DNA of 64,000 bases from Thermovibrio sp. (GTDB taxonomy: Bacteria; Aquificota; Aquificia; Desulfurobacteriales; Desulfurobacteriaceae): assembly GCA_015488335.1 (NCBI GenBank), contig WFNZ01000051.1, positions 18,073 to 82,072 on the forward strand. The letters are read 5' to 3'. How positions within the stretch are numbered: the stretch's first letter is position 1; each line of letters begins with the position of its first letter. Shown piece after piece: positions 45,565 to 54,586 of the stretch. Below the pieces are notes generated by a model that saw only the letters and a list, made by a program, of their open reading frames with translations, was not told the origin of the DNA and ran no database searches. The position numbers were made by a program, and so were the translations under genes.

Positions 45565-47527
45565 TCTTTACCTCTAAGATAAGGTTTCCAAAGCTGTCAA
45601 CTCTCACCTCTGCAAAGGGTGGAACAACTGTTGTTGAGCTGTACTCAACGATAACTGCAGGGCCCTTAAACTCGTGGCCTGGAAGTAGCTTTTCCCTATC
45701 AATAACCGGAGTTTCTACCCACTCACCATCAAAGTAGACTTTCCTGCATTTTAAGAGAGCTCCTTCCGGGAACCCCTCTCCGCACTCCTTCATCGGCTCA
45801 AAAGAGGGTTTTTCCGTTATCCCAACCGCCCTTAGCCGAACGTTAACAACTTCTACATCTCGGCTGTGCCTGTAACCGTAGAGTTTCTCGTGGGCTTTCT
45901 CAAAGGATTCCTTAAACTTCTCTGAGTAGGGAACTGTTATCTCAAAAGACTGGCCTCTATACCTGAGGTCTAAGTGCCTCTCTAAGAGGAGCTCCCCCTC
46001 AAAACCCTCTTTCTCCATCTCTGCTTTAGCCCTCTCCTCAAGTTCTTTGAAGTGCTCCTCAAGGGTTTCAGCTGTCGCTTCCTCCTCCTTCAGCATAACG
46101 GTTCTGGAATAGTCTTTAACAACATCTGAGAGGACCATTCCGAGGGCAGAGAGGATTCCTGGATTTTTTGGAATAAGAACCCTTGGGATGGAAAGCTCCC
46201 TTGCAAGATAGGCCGAGTGCATTCCACCTGCACCGCCAAAGGAAAGGAGCGTAAACTCCTCCGGATCGTACCCCCTCTCAACGGAGATTACCCTTAAGGC
46301 CTTCGCCATTTTTGTATTTGCTATCTCTAAAATACCTTCAGCAAGCTCTATAGATGTTATTCCAAGCCTTTTAGCCATCTCCTCAAAGTAGGGTTTGAGC
46401 CTTTCCGGGTGGAGCTCCATCCTTCCGCCAAGGAAGTGTTCCGGGTCTAAACGGCCCAAGAAGAGGTTGGCGTCTGTAACGGTTATCCTCTCACCTTTTC
46501 CATAGCAGATGGGACCCGGGTCTGCACCGGCACTTTCAGGACCCACCTGGAGAGCTCCCCCGCTGTCAACCCAGGCGATTGAACCTCCACCGGCTCCAAC
46601 TGTGTGAATCTCAATTACCGGAACTTTTATAGGAAGACCGGAAATCTTTGACTCAACAGAAAGTTGAGGCCTTCCGTCTATCAGAGAAACGTCTGTTGAG
46701 GTTCCCCCCATGTCAAAGGTTATGAGCTTCTCAAAGCCTGCTAATTTCCCTACCTTCCATGCCCCAACAACTCCACCTGCGGGGCCTGAAAGAACCGTTC
46801 TAACAGGCTCCTTAACGGCAGTTTCCGGAGAGATAACACCTCCGTTTGACTGCATAATTTTGAGAGTATCCTTCTCCTCTAGGTTTTCGGCTAAAAAACC
46901 GATGTATCCCTTCATTTTCGGCATAACGTAGGCGTTTACAACCGTTGTTGAAGCCCTCTCAAACTCCCTGAACTCCGGAACTATCTCAGAGGAGACTGAG
47001 ACGGAAAATCCCTCCCTCTCAAGGGTTTCCTTCACTTTAATCTCGCCTTCAGGGTTTAAGAACGAAAAGAGGAAAGAAACAGCAACAGACTCAACACCTA
47101 ACAATTTCAGCTTCTCTACCAGCTCCTCAACCTCTTCCTCTTTCAGCGTTTCAACATGCTTCCCTTTAGAGTTGAGCCTGCAGGAGAGGCCAAAGGTGAG
47201 CTCTTCAGGAACTAAATGTTTAACCTTCTTTACCCTGAAGGAGTAGAGCTCCTCCCTGTTCTGCCTCCCTATCTCTAAAAGGTCTTCAAAACCTTTATTC
47301 GTTATGAAGGCCGTCTTTGCTCCTTTCCTCTCAAGAACTGCGTTTGTTGCAACTGTTGTTCCATGGGTTATTCTCCTCTCCTCTCCCCCTATTTCCGAAA
47401 GACCTTTAAGAACGGCCTCTGCCGGGTTTTGAGGAGTTGAAAGAATCTTTAAAACCTGCCATTTGCCGTTTTTCAAGTAGATGAAGTCTGTAAAGGTTCC
47501 TCCTGTATCAACGCCTACGATAACCAT
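45557..47527 (-). CDS. Hydantoinase A/oxoprolinase family protein
   Basis: A 656-residue HyuA-type ATPase subunit. VIVGVDTGGTFTDFIYL at the start, RITHGTTVATNAVLERKGAK, LSGPAGGVVGAWKVG, LITFDMGGTSTDVSLIDG and SFGGAGGMHSAYLARELSI are diagnostic of the ASKHA-type phosphotransfer fold. It presumably phosphorylates a lactam or ketone substrate for HyuB. The pair stands alone between rpsB and menG, with its own upstream region of about 64 bases. Confidence 0.9.
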   Translation of the reverse strand: MVIVGVDTGGTFTDFIYLKNGKWQVLKILSTPQNPAEAVLKGLSEIGGEERRITHGTTVATNAVLERKGAKTAFITNKGFEDLLEIGRQNREELYSFRVKKVKHLVPEELTFGLSCRLNSKGKHVETLKEEEVEELVEKLKLLGVESVAVSFLFSFLNPEGEIKVKETLEREGFSVSVSSEIVPEFREFERASTTVVNAYVMPKMKGYIGFLAENLEEKDTLKIMQSNGGVISPETAVKEPVRTVLSGPAGGVVGAWKVGKLAGFEKLITFDMGGTSTDVSLIDGRPQLSVESKISGLPIKVPVIEIHTVGAGGGSIAWVDSGGALQVGPESAGADPGPICYGKGERITVTDANLFLGRLDPEHFLGGRMELHPERLKPYFEEMAKRLGITSIELAEGILEIANTKMAKALRVISVERGYDPEEFTLLSFGGAGGMHSAYLARELSIPRVLIPKNPGILSALGMVLSDVVKDYSRTVMLKEEEATAETLEEHFKELEERAKAEMEKEGFEGELLLERHLDLRYRGQSFEITVPYSEKFKESFEKAHEKLYGYRHSRDVEVVNVRLRAVGITEKPSFEPMKECGEGFPEGALLKCRKVYFDGEWVETPVIDREKLLPGHEFKGPAVIVEYSSTTVVPPFAEVRVDSFGNLILEVKNG

Positions 47528-47591
47528 CTCTCTCTCCAGCTAACGTTTTGGCTATTCTAAAATAGTTCAATCAAAGATTTAGAGGGAAAGA

Positions 47592-48257
47592 GTGGAAAGG
47601 AAAAAGCCCGTTGGCGTTGAAATCTTTGACAGAATAGCCCATAAATACGACTCTATCTCCCGATTCCTGTCGTTAGGGATTATTCCGAGGTGGCAGAGAG
47701 AATTGGTTAAAGGGCTGGAAAAAACTGGAAGAGTTTTAGACCTTGCCTGCGGAACGGGGGATGCGGGAGCTCTCCTTCTAAAGAGGGCAGAAACCGTTGT
47801 TGGCCTTGACTACTCACTGCCGATGCTGAAAGTTGCAAAGGAGAAGTATCCTGAAATGCTCCTTGTTCGGGGAGACGCACTGAATACCCCCTTCCCCGAT
47901 AAAGCCTTTGACACGGTTATCGTCTCATTAGGGCTGAGGCACTTTGAGAATCCAGAAAAAGGGCTGTCTGAAATCAGACGTGTTCTTAAACGTGGAGGAG
48001 AAGCGAGGATTTTAGAGGTTTCAATTCCCAAAAACCCGGTGCTGAAATTCCTGTTTCTCCAGTTTCTAAAGAGGATAATGCTTCCGTTGGGAAAGCTCAG
48101 GTCTAAGGCAGACGTGACGAAACACCTCTACGAAACGATAGTCAACTTCCCCCACTACGAAGAGCTCATTAAACTTGCTGAGGCAGTTGGTTTTAAAGGT
48201 GGAAGCTACAAACCTCTTATGTTTGGTATGGCAACAATTTACACGCTGAAAGGATAA
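47592..48257 (+). CDS. ubiE: Demethylmenaquinone methyltransferase
   Basis: A 221-residue SAM methyltransferase of the UbiE/MenG family. The SAM motif is VLDLACGTGDAGALL, and FDRIAHKYDSISRFLSLGI and VIVSLGLRHFENPEKGLSEI are signatures. It makes the final methylation of menaquinone (or a related naphthoquinone), the likely respiratory quinone here. The start is GTG at 47592 behind AGAGGGAAAG. The promoter of the octaheme cytochrome is embedded at its 3' end. Confidence 0.92.
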   Translation: MERKKPVGVEIFDRIAHKYDSISRFLSLGIIPRWQRELVKGLEKTGRVLDLACGTGDAGALLLKRAETVVGLDYSLPMLKVAKEKYPEMLLVRGDALNTPFPDKAFDTVIVSLGLRHFENPEKGLSEIRRVLKRGGEARILEVSIPKNPVLKFLFLQFLKRIMLPLGKLRSKADVTKHLYETIVNFPHYEELIKLAEAVGFKGGSYKPLMFGMATIYTLKG

Positions 48258-48271
48258 TCGTATAATACGAT
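48238..48271 (+). promoter_or_regulatory. Promoter with overlapping palindrome ahead of the octaheme cytochrome
   Basis: TTTACA (48238-48243), a 17-base spacer and a perfect TATAAT (48261-48266) form a strong promoter. The -10 box sits inside the palindrome ATCGTATAATACGAT (48257-48271, two seven-base arms around one base), which looks like a repressor operator. Start would be near 48273. Confidence 0.68.
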
Positions 48272-48315
48272 TTTGAATCCTTTATTTTCTTCTTTTCCGA
48301 TTGGTGGAGGGAACT

Positions 48316-49560
48316 GTGAGAAGGCTGCTACTTGTGGCGGGAGCTCTCCTTTTAACCGCAGGCTGCGGCGGGGGTGGAGGAATTGCAAAGCCGGACGTCC
48401 ACTACAGGGACTTTGGAATAAACGTCGCAAAGAGAAGTGCCCCCTACTTAACCCCCGAAAACCACGAAGACGGCTGGGGGCAGAGCGACTGTCTGGCCTG
48501 CCACCAGAACTTTAAACACACAATGGCAACCCCCGATATGCCCATAGATAAATACCAGGCCCTAATTGATAAGGCCGTTGAAACTGTTGGAAGGAACAAT
48601 TCCATCCTCGTCTGTTCTGCCTGCCACGGAACAAACGGAGCAACAAAAACGGGAACAGGGCAGCCTGTAGAGAGGAAGTGTCTGGTCTGCCACGACAACT
48701 TTGAGAAACTCCACTTCTACAGAGGAACTTCTGGAAGAAAGCACTTCCACGACTTTAACGGAAACGGAAAGATTGACGACTTTGACTGCGTAGTCTGCCA
48801 CTGGCAGCCCGACATGGACGGAATTGTTGAACCTGAGACTGACTTTGGAGAAATTGGAGGAACCATAAAGAGGAACTCTCAGGAACTCTGTTTAACCTGT
48901 CACTCAAACGGCTGGGGAAGTGTAGTTAAAGAACCAGTTGCAGATACAAACGGAGACGGAAAGGCAGATACTGAAATAACACCTCCGGAAAACCCGCCGG
49001 ACGTTGCAACACTATGGGGAGGAAACTGGCACGGAAACGGAAGCTTCACCTCTGGAGATAGGCCGTTTAAGCTCGTAGACCTCTCAGGGGAGCTCCTCTT
49101 CCACACAAACCACGCAGCCCTTGAGTGTGTTGACTGTCACAACCCCCACGGAAGCAATAACGACAAGCTTATAGTTGAAAAAGTGGGTGAAACCTTAACC
49201 GTAGTGAAGGTTGTTAAACAGGTAGATAACTCTGCAGAAGTTAAACACGCTTTAGTTGACCCTGAAACAACAGCGTTCTTTGAAGACCTTTCTTACAACG
49301 GAGAGGTAAACGGGAAAGACAGAACCTACAACCTCTCTAATCCCGAAGACCTTAAGGCCTATGTAAACCTACCTGTTAAGAACGACGACTCCTCAGTTGA
49401 TGCCAACAGGAGCACAGTTCCATCCCTCTGTGCAGCCTGCCACGACGGAACGGAGGATTACTCAACCGTTAATGGACTGGGGCTGCCAATTGATATTAAG
49501 AACCACAACGCCGGAGATACTTGCGTAAGCTGCCACTCCCACGGTGGAGGAACCTTCTAA
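48316..49560 (+). CDS. Octaheme c-type cytochrome lipoprotein
   Basis: A 414-residue exported protein. The GTG at 48316 has GGAGG six bases upstream and gives a signal peptide with lipobox LLTAGC (lipidated Cys17). Eight CxxCH haem motifs follow: CLACH, CSACH, CLVCH, CVVCH, CLTCH, CVDCH, CAACH and CVSCH. Two calcium-binding EF-hand-like loops, DFNGNGKIDDFD and DTNGDGKADTE, lie between haem motifs. It is probably an outer-membrane or periplasmic electron carrier. I cannot match it to the known octaheme nitrite, hydroxylamine or tetrathionate enzymes. It has its own promoter with a possible operator. Confidence 0.9.
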   Translation: MRRLLLVAGALLLTAGCGGGGGIAKPDVHYRDFGINVAKRSAPYLTPENHEDGWGQSDCLACHQNFKHTMATPDMPIDKYQALIDKAVETVGRNNSILVCSACHGTNGATKTGTGQPVERKCLVCHDNFEKLHFYRGTSGRKHFHDFNGNGKIDDFDCVVCHWQPDMDGIVEPETDFGEIGGTIKRNSQELCLTCHSNGWGSVVKEPVADTNGDGKADTEITPPENPPDVATLWGGNWHGNGSFTSGDRPFKLVDLSGELLFHTNHAALECVDCHNPHGSNNDKLIVEKVGETLTVVKVVKQVDNSAEVKHALVDPETTAFFEDLSYNGEVNGKDRTYNLSNPEDLKAYVNLPVKNDDSSVDANRSTVPSLCAACHDGTEDYSTVNGLGLPIDIKNHNAGDTCVSCHSHGGGTF

Positions 49561-49573
49561 GGTTCCTTCCCCT

Positions 49574-50362
49574 TTACCTTATCAGCATTTTCAGTCCGAT
49601 AAGAACAAGAAGAATTCCAAAGAGCCTTCTGAGAAGGTGCTGGTTTATTTTATGGAGGAGCTTCACTCCAAATCTGCTTCCCAAAACCCCCCCAAGGGCA
49701 ACAAAAACGGCTGCCGGGATGTAGATGTAGCCCAACTGCCAGTTCAAAATCCTATGGGCTGGAACGAACATGTAGAGAAGAGTTCCAAGGAAGGCGTTTA
49801 CAAACGAAATTACAGATGCAAGGGCAACAATCCTTTTTGTTTCAACCCGAGAGAGGCTAAAAAGAAGGGTGTTAACAACAACTCCGCCCCCTATTCCTAA
49901 GAGGGCGCTGGAAAAGGCAGATAATAGGAGAACAGCAGGAAGAAGAACGTTCTCTCTGAAGGAGAATTTGGGAACTCCCCCTCTATCTGTAATCAGCTTA
50001 ACACTCAGCAGAAGCAGAAAAAGGCCGAAAATCTTTTTTAGAACGTGGCCTGAAACGAAATGGGAAAAGAGGACACCAAAGAGAATACCAACCAATATCC
50101 AGGGAAGGAGTTTAAGGAGTTCCCTAACATCAACCTTCCCGCTGATAATGTGAAGACCAGATGTAAAAAGGGTAGAAACCATTATGACGGCAAGGCTCGT
50201 TGCAACAGAAATCTTAAAGCCTAACTCTTCAGAAATTCCAAGGTAAGAGGTAAAAAAGTAGCTGAACATTGGAACAAGGATTACACCGCCCCCTATACCG
50301 AAGAGGCCGGCTGCAAAACCGGCAATTACTCCAGCAAGGAAGAGGAGAAGATAGACTTCCAA
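49574..50362 (-). CDS. TauE/SafE-family membrane exporter
   Basis: A 262-residue permease with eight predicted helices in two repeats. Each half has the family signature: AAGLFGIGGGVILVP at the start and SALLGIGGGVVVN in the second repeat. Members export sulfite, sulfoacetate or other organosulfur anions, which would suit a sulfur-metabolising organism, but the substrate is not proven. The start is TTG at 50362, two bases after the cutA stop, with GAGGT upstream. Confidence 0.88.
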   Translation of the reverse strand: MEVYLLLFLAGVIAGFAAGLFGIGGGVILVPMFSYFFTSYLGISEELGFKISVATSLAVIMVSTLFTSGLHIISGKVDVRELLKLLPWILVGILFGVLFSHFVSGHVLKKIFGLFLLLLSVKLITDRGGVPKFSFRENVLLPAVLLLSAFSSALLGIGGGVVVNTLLFSLSRVETKRIVALASVISFVNAFLGTLLYMFVPAHRILNWQLGYIYIPAAVFVALGGVLGSRFGVKLLHKINQHLLRRLFGILLVLIGLKMLIR

Positions 50363-50363
50363 G

Positions 50364-50678
50364 CTACTTAACCTCTTCTTCTAACCACTTCAGGTAAGGG
50401 GTAAAAACGGCAAAGGATGGAAGGGCAACTATCTGCGGAACCTCGTAGGGGTGGAGCTCCGCCAGCCTCCTCTCAAGCTCTGGGTAGGCTTTTTCTGTCG
50501 TTTTCAAGATGGCAAGATATTCTTTTCCCTCCTCTACTTTCCCTTCCCACCAGTAGAAACTCTTAACCTCTCCAGCAATCTGGGCACAGGCTGAAAGCCT
50601 CTCTTCCACAAGGGTTTTTAGTATAGATTCTGCAGATTTTCTATCGGGGAAGGTTGTTAAAACCACCAGAGCTCCCAT
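50364..50678 (-). CDS. cutA: Divalent-cation tolerance protein CutA
   Basis: A 104-residue trimeric protein of the CutA1 family, with a ferredoxin-like fold known for extreme heat stability. GALVVLTTFPDRKSAESILK, LVEERLSACAQIAGEVKSFY, WEGKVEEGKEYLAILKTTE and HPYEVPQIVALP are diagnostic. Linked to copper tolerance in E. coli, though its general role is not settled. The ATG at 50678 follows GGGGGAG. It lies between DUF309 and TauE/SafE in a tight operon. Confidence 0.94.
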   Translation of the reverse strand: MGALVVLTTFPDRKSAESILKTLVEERLSACAQIAGEVKSFYWWEGKVEEGKEYLAILKTTEKAYPELERRLAELHPYEVPQIVALPSFAVFTPYLKWLEEEVK

Positions 50679-50686
50679 CACTCCCC

Positions 50687-51301
50687 CTAAAAGGAGATAA
50701 TCTCCTCGGTCTCCATAGCCCTCTTAATGTCCTCTTTAAGTTTATCAACATTGACGGTATGAATCGTTCCAGAATAACCTCCAAGGAGCTCTAAGGCGTT
50801 CTCAAGGAGGAGCTTAAACCCCCGGGTGTTGTAGTTTGAAAGGTGGTAGTAGGCAACGCCTATCTGAATCAAGGCCTGAAGGAAGTCCCTCTCCTTCCCA
50901 AATTCTCCCATCCAGACCTCTTCTAAAATCTCGTGAACCTCAAAGTAAAGACCTTTCTCAAAGAGGAGCCTGGCAATTTTTACGTTTTTATCTATATCTT
51001 CTTCAACAGGTTCAAAATCTTCAGGAAGAGAGCTCAGAAAGTTCCTGTAGGTTTCAACTTTTTGAAGAATGTACTTCTCTGTAATAGGATCGTCTGGAAC
51101 AAACTTAAAAGATCCATTTCCTTTTTTAAAGATGGGAAATTCTGAAGAAACCTCATTTAAAACCTTCTCCGGAACATCAATCTTCTCTCCTGAAACTGCC
51201 GAGATAACGGCTTTTAGTTTTAAAAGGTCTTCTTCTTCTTTTTCCCTAAGGTAGTCACAGAGGTTGTGGGCAAACCAGTTTCTGATTTCAAAGAGATCCA
51301 T
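50687..51301 (-). CDS. DUF309 protein
   Basis: A 204-residue protein. The C-terminal half contains the DUF309 motif GLYFEVHEILEEVWMGEFG followed by FLQALIQIGVAYYHLSNYNT, with a conserved His-Glu-x-x-x-Glu-x-x-Trp pattern. The N-terminal half (about 1-90) is not recognised and resembles a small helical domain. Function unknown to me. The ATG at 51301 follows GAGG. It is first of the DUF309-cutA-tauE run, with about 50 bases separating it from leuC. Confidence 0.8.
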   Translation of the reverse strand: MDLFEIRNWFAHNLCDYLREKEEEDLLKLKAVISAVSGEKIDVPEKVLNEVSSEFPIFKKGNGSFKFVPDDPITEKYILQKVETYRNFLSSLPEDFEPVEEDIDKNVKIARLLFEKGLYFEVHEILEEVWMGEFGKERDFLQALIQIGVAYYHLSNYNTRGFKLLLENALELLGGYSGTIHTVNVDKLKEDIKRAMETEEIISF

Positions 51302-51351
51302 TGTGAGTTCCTCAAACTTTTGTGAAAGGGGGGAGGGAACTCCCCCAAAAA

Positions 51352-52626
51352 TCAGTTCTCTGAGCCGACAACTTCGTCTGGGTGGGCAATCCTTCCAAGG
51401 ACTGCAGAGGCTGCAGCAACGGCAGGGGAGGCAAGGTAAACCTCGCTTTCAGGATGACCCATACGGCCGACGAAGTTTCTGTTCGTAGTAGCAACAGCCC
51501 TTTCACCTTTAGCGAGAATTCCCATGTGTCCGCCAAGGCACGGACCGCAGGTTGGAGTTGAAACAACGCACTCTGCGTCAAGGAAGATGTCAATGAGACC
51601 CTCTTTCAGAGCCTGCCTGTAGATTTCCTGAGTTGCAGGGATGACGATACAGCGGACGTTAGGGTTAACCTTCTTGCCCTTAAGAATCTGGGCTGCAACC
51701 CTCAGGTCGCTGAGCCTTCCGTTTGTGCAGGAGCCGATAACAACCTGGTCTATTGTTACGTGTGTAGCCTCCGTTACAGGCCTCGTGTTTGAAGGGAGGT
51801 AGGGGAATGCAACCTGTGGCTCAATCTTTGAAACGTCTATCTCGTAAACCTCTGAGTACTCTGCATCGGGGTCGGACTTGTAGAGTTTGTAAGGCCTTTT
51901 TGCCCTTCCCTTAACGTACTCAAGAGTTATCTCATCTGGCTCAATAATTCCGTTCTTAGCTCCAGCCTCAATGGCCATGTTGCAGATTGTAAACCTGTCG
52001 TCCATGGGGAGCTCCCTTATAGCTTCACCTGTGTGCTCCATCGTCTTGTAGAGAGCTCCATCAACGCCGATCATCCCGATAACGTAGAGGATGATGTCCT
52101 TTCCACCAACCCACCTCTGGCGCTTTCCGTAGTAGATGAACTTCATCTGCTCCGGAACCTTAAACCAGACCTCACCTGTAAGCCAGGCATAGGCCATGTC
52201 TGTTGAGCCAACCCCAGTTGAGAAGGCACCTAAAGCCCCGTAGGTACAGGTGTGGGAGTCTGCTCCAATAACAACGTCTCCAGGAACCACAACCCCCTGC
52301 TCAGGGAGGAGGGCGTGCTCAATTCCAACCCTTCCCTCAGGCCAGAAGTGTTTAATGCCGAACTCTTTTGCAAAGTCCCTCATCATCTTAACCTGTTCGG
52401 CAGCCTTTATATCTTTGGCGGGAACAAAGTGGTCGGGAACCAAGGCAATCCTTTCCCTATCCCACACGTTTCTGGCGCCTACAGCCTTAACCTGTTTAAT
52501 GGCAATGGGAGCTGTAACGTCGTTTGCAAGGGCGATATCAACCTTACACATAACCAATTCACCGGGGTAGACCTCTTTCTTCCCGGCGTGGTCTGCAAGT
52601 ATCTTCTGGGTTATCGTCATTCCCAT
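51352..52626 (-). CDS. leuC: 3-isopropylmalate dehydratase/homoaconitase large subunit
   Basis: A 424-residue aconitase-fold enzyme. The 4Fe-4S ligands are in [13 protein letters not shown] and [33 protein letters not shown] and [20 protein letters not shown] are also typical. This thermophilic-type subunit converts 2- to 3-isopropylmalate in leucine synthesis; a homoaconitase or methylmalate activity is possible. The small subunit is not in the window. The first ATG (52626) has AAGGAG at five bases and is preferred over that at 52620. Confidence 0.9.
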   Translation of the reverse strand: MGMTITQKILADHAGKKEVYPGELVMCKVDIALANDVTAPIAIKQVKAVGARNVWDRERIALVPDHFVPAKDIKAAEQVKMMRDFAKEFGIKHFWPEGRVGIEHALLPEQGVVVPGDVVIGADSHTCTYGALGAFSTGVGSTDMAYAWLTGEVWFKVPEQMKFIYYGKRQRWVGGKDIILYVIGMIGVDGALYKTMEHTGEAIRELPMDDRFTICNMAIEAGAKNGIIEPDEITLEYVKGRAKRPYKLYKSDPDAEYSEVYEIDVSKIEPQVAFPYLPSNTRPVTEATHVTIDQVVIGSCTNGRLSDLRVAAQILKGKKVNPNVRCIVIPATQEIYRQALKEGLIDIFLDAECVVSTPTCGPCLGGHMGILAKGERAVATTNRNFVGRMGHPESEVYLASPAVAAASAVLGRIAHPDEVVGSEN

Positions 52627-52727
52627 TCTCTCTCTCCTTAAAGTGGAGTTTTAGAGTTTCAAATTATAGCAGCGGTTAAACTTTAGCCACTCTACAAAAC
52701 GGGATAGAATAGAAATAGGAGGGAGTC

Positions 52728-53408
52728 TTGAAACTGCTCTTTGGAGGAAGCTTTAACCCGGTTCACATAGGTCACTTGCTCATTGCCAGAGACGTTTTAG
52801 AGGACTTTGGCCTTGAAGAGGTAATCTTCGTTCCGGCATACATTCAGCCACTAAAGGGGGAGCTCCTCATCCCTCCAGAAATCAGACTTAAAGCCCTGAA
52901 AGCCGCAGTAGAGTCAGAACCCCGGTTTAAAGTGTGGGACTACGAGCTCAAAAAAGGGGGAATTTCCTACACATACCAGACTTTAGAGGAGTTCCACAGA
53001 GTTTACGGCGAAGAGCCGGTTTTTATGATGGGAGCAGACTCGTTCAAAACGTTCCACCTGTGGAAAAGACCTGAAAGGATCCTAGAGCTCTCCAGAATTC
53101 TCATTGTCTCAAGGCCGGGAGAGGAGGTTAACCCGGAAGAGGTACTGAAGAAACTAAAACTGAACACTCCTGTTGTCCGTTTTAAACGGAGAAAGGCAAG
53201 TCTTGACGGCTGGAGAGTGGCCCTTTACAAGGGGAGGTTAATTGAAATCAGTTCAACAGAGATAAGGGAAAGGTTAAAATCCGGGAAACCGATTTCCTAT
53301 ATGGTTCCAGAAAAAGTTGAAGAAATAGTCAGGAGGTGGCGGGAAGATGCCTTACAGGAAAATGTTCAACAAAATGACGCTGAGGGACGTTCCACCACAG
53401 GAGCTTGA
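52728..53408 (+). CDS. nadD: Nicotinate-nucleotide adenylyltransferase
   Basis: A 226-residue adenylyltransferase for NAD synthesis. KLLFGGSFNPVHIGHLLIA carries the HxGH nucleotide motif, and ISSTEIRERLKSGKPISYMV is the ISSTxIR signature. The TTG at 52728 has GGAGGGAG just upstream. The last twenty or so residues (after IVRRWREDA) are encoded within the beginning of pgk and are rich in Gln, Asn and Thr, unlike family members. The gene overlaps pgk by 62 bases. Confidence 0.92.
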   Translation: MKLLFGGSFNPVHIGHLLIARDVLEDFGLEEVIFVPAYIQPLKGELLIPPEIRLKALKAAVESEPRFKVWDYELKKGGISYTYQTLEEFHRVYGEEPVFMMGADSFKTFHLWKRPERILELSRILIVSRPGEEVNPEEVLKKLKLNTPVVRFKRRKASLDGWRVALYKGRLIEISSTEIRERLKSGKPISYMVPEKVEEIVRRWREDALQENVQQNDAEGRSTTGA

Positions 53409-54561
53409 GGGAAAGAGACTTTTCGTAAGGGTTGACTTCAACGTTCCCATTGAAGACGGCGTCATCACAAACGACAAGCGGATAAGGGCAGCCCTTCCAA
53501 CGATCAACTACCTGTTAGACCACAGGGCTAAAGTAATCCTCTGCTCCCACTTAGACAGGCCAAAGGGCTGGGACCCAAAGCTCTCTCTGAAACCTGTTGC
53601 AGAAAGGCTCTCAAGACTTCTTGAAAAAGAGGTTAAGTTCATTCCAGACTGTATTGGAGAGGTTGCAGAAAAGGGCGTGGCGGAGCTCTCCCCCGGAGAG
53701 GTGGCACTCCTTGAAAACGTCAGGTTCTATCCTGAGGAGACGAAAAACGACCCTGAGTTCGCTAAAAAACTTGCAGCTCTTGCAGATATCTACGTCAACG
53801 ACGCCTTTGGAACGGCCCACAGGAAACACGCCTCAACCTACGGAATAACAAAGTTCGTAAAGCTCGCAGTTGCAGGATTTCTGCTGGAAAAGGAGATAAA
53901 GTACTTAGAAAGAGCCCTTGAGAACCCAGAAAGGCCTTTAGTTCTCATTATCGGAGGTTCAAAGGTTTCAGGTAAGTTAGAGGTGATAGAGAACCTTCTG
54001 AAAATTGTTGACAAGATGCTTGTAGGCGGCGGAATGGCCTACACATTTTTAAAGGCTGCCGGATACAGCGTAGGGAAGTCTTTAGTGGAAGAGGAGTTAA
54101 TAGACACTGCAAAAAGGATTATGAAAGAGGCTGAAGAGAACGGTGTTAAGTTCTACATTCCCGTTGACAGCAACAACGCAGACGAGTTCTCCCCCACAGC
54201 CCACACAAAACTGACAACCTACAAGGAAATTCCAGACGACATGATGGGACTGGACACCGGCCCTGCCACTGTTGAGCTCTTTAAAGAAGCCCTTTCAGAT
54301 GCAAAAACAATTCTCTGGAATGGCCCCATGGGAGTCTTTGAGTTTGAGAAGTTCCGCTTTGGAACGATGGCAATAGGGAAGATAGTTGCAGAACACAAAG
54401 AAGCTCTAAGGATAGTCGGCGGTGGAGACAGCGTTGCAGCAATTGAGATGTTGGGCTTAGAACACCAGATAGACCACGTTTCAACAGGTGGTGGTGCCTT
54501 CCTTCAGTTCCTTGCAGGGAAGGAGCTCCCCGGCGTAATGGCACTTACAGACAAAGAGTAA
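53347..54561 (+). CDS. pgk: Phosphoglycerate kinase
   Basis: A 404-residue glycolytic/gluconeogenic kinase. LFVRVDFNVPIEDGVITNDK is the substrate-binding signature, CSHLDRPKG, VALLENVRFYPEET, VNDAFGTAHRKHAST and GGSKVSGKLEVIENLL follow, and VGGGDSVAAIE and STGGGAFLQFLAG close the ATP site. The ATG at 53347 follows AGGAGGTGGCGGG. ATG codons at 53362 and 53374 are in frame but lack good ribosome binding sites. In an autotroph it works toward hexoses. Confidence 0.96.
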   Translation: MPYRKMFNKMTLRDVPPQELEGKRLFVRVDFNVPIEDGVITNDKRIRAALPTINYLLDHRAKVILCSHLDRPKGWDPKLSLKPVAERLSRLLEKEVKFIPDCIGEVAEKGVAELSPGEVALLENVRFYPEETKNDPEFAKKLAALADIYVNDAFGTAHRKHASTYGITKFVKLAVAGFLLEKEIKYLERALENPERPLVLIIGGSKVSGKLEVIENLLKIVDKMLVGGGMAYTFLKAAGYSVGKSLVEEELIDTAKRIMKEAEENGVKFYIPVDSNNADEFSPTAHTKLTTYKEIPDDMMGLDTGPATVELFKEALSDAKTILWNGPMGVFEFEKFRFGTMAIGKIVAEHKEALRIVGGGDSVAAIEMLGLEHQIDHVSTGGGAFLQFLAGKELPGVMALTDKE

Positions 54562-54564
54562 GCT

Positions 54565-54586
54565 GGAAGCGGGAGCTCCCGCTTCC
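54565..54586. terminator. Bidirectional terminator built on the GGAGCTCC palindrome
   Basis: A perfect 22-base palindrome (54565-54586) with arms GGAAGCGGGAG and CTCCCGCTTCC separates the convergent pgk and LysM genes. Its centre is the recurrent GGGAGCTCCC. T-rich runs are short on both sides. Confidence 0.65.

Noticed and set aside
48316..49560. Assigning the octaheme protein as nitrite or hydroxylamine reductase
   Set aside because: There is no CxxCK motif and no family signature that I can recognise; haem number alone is not enough.
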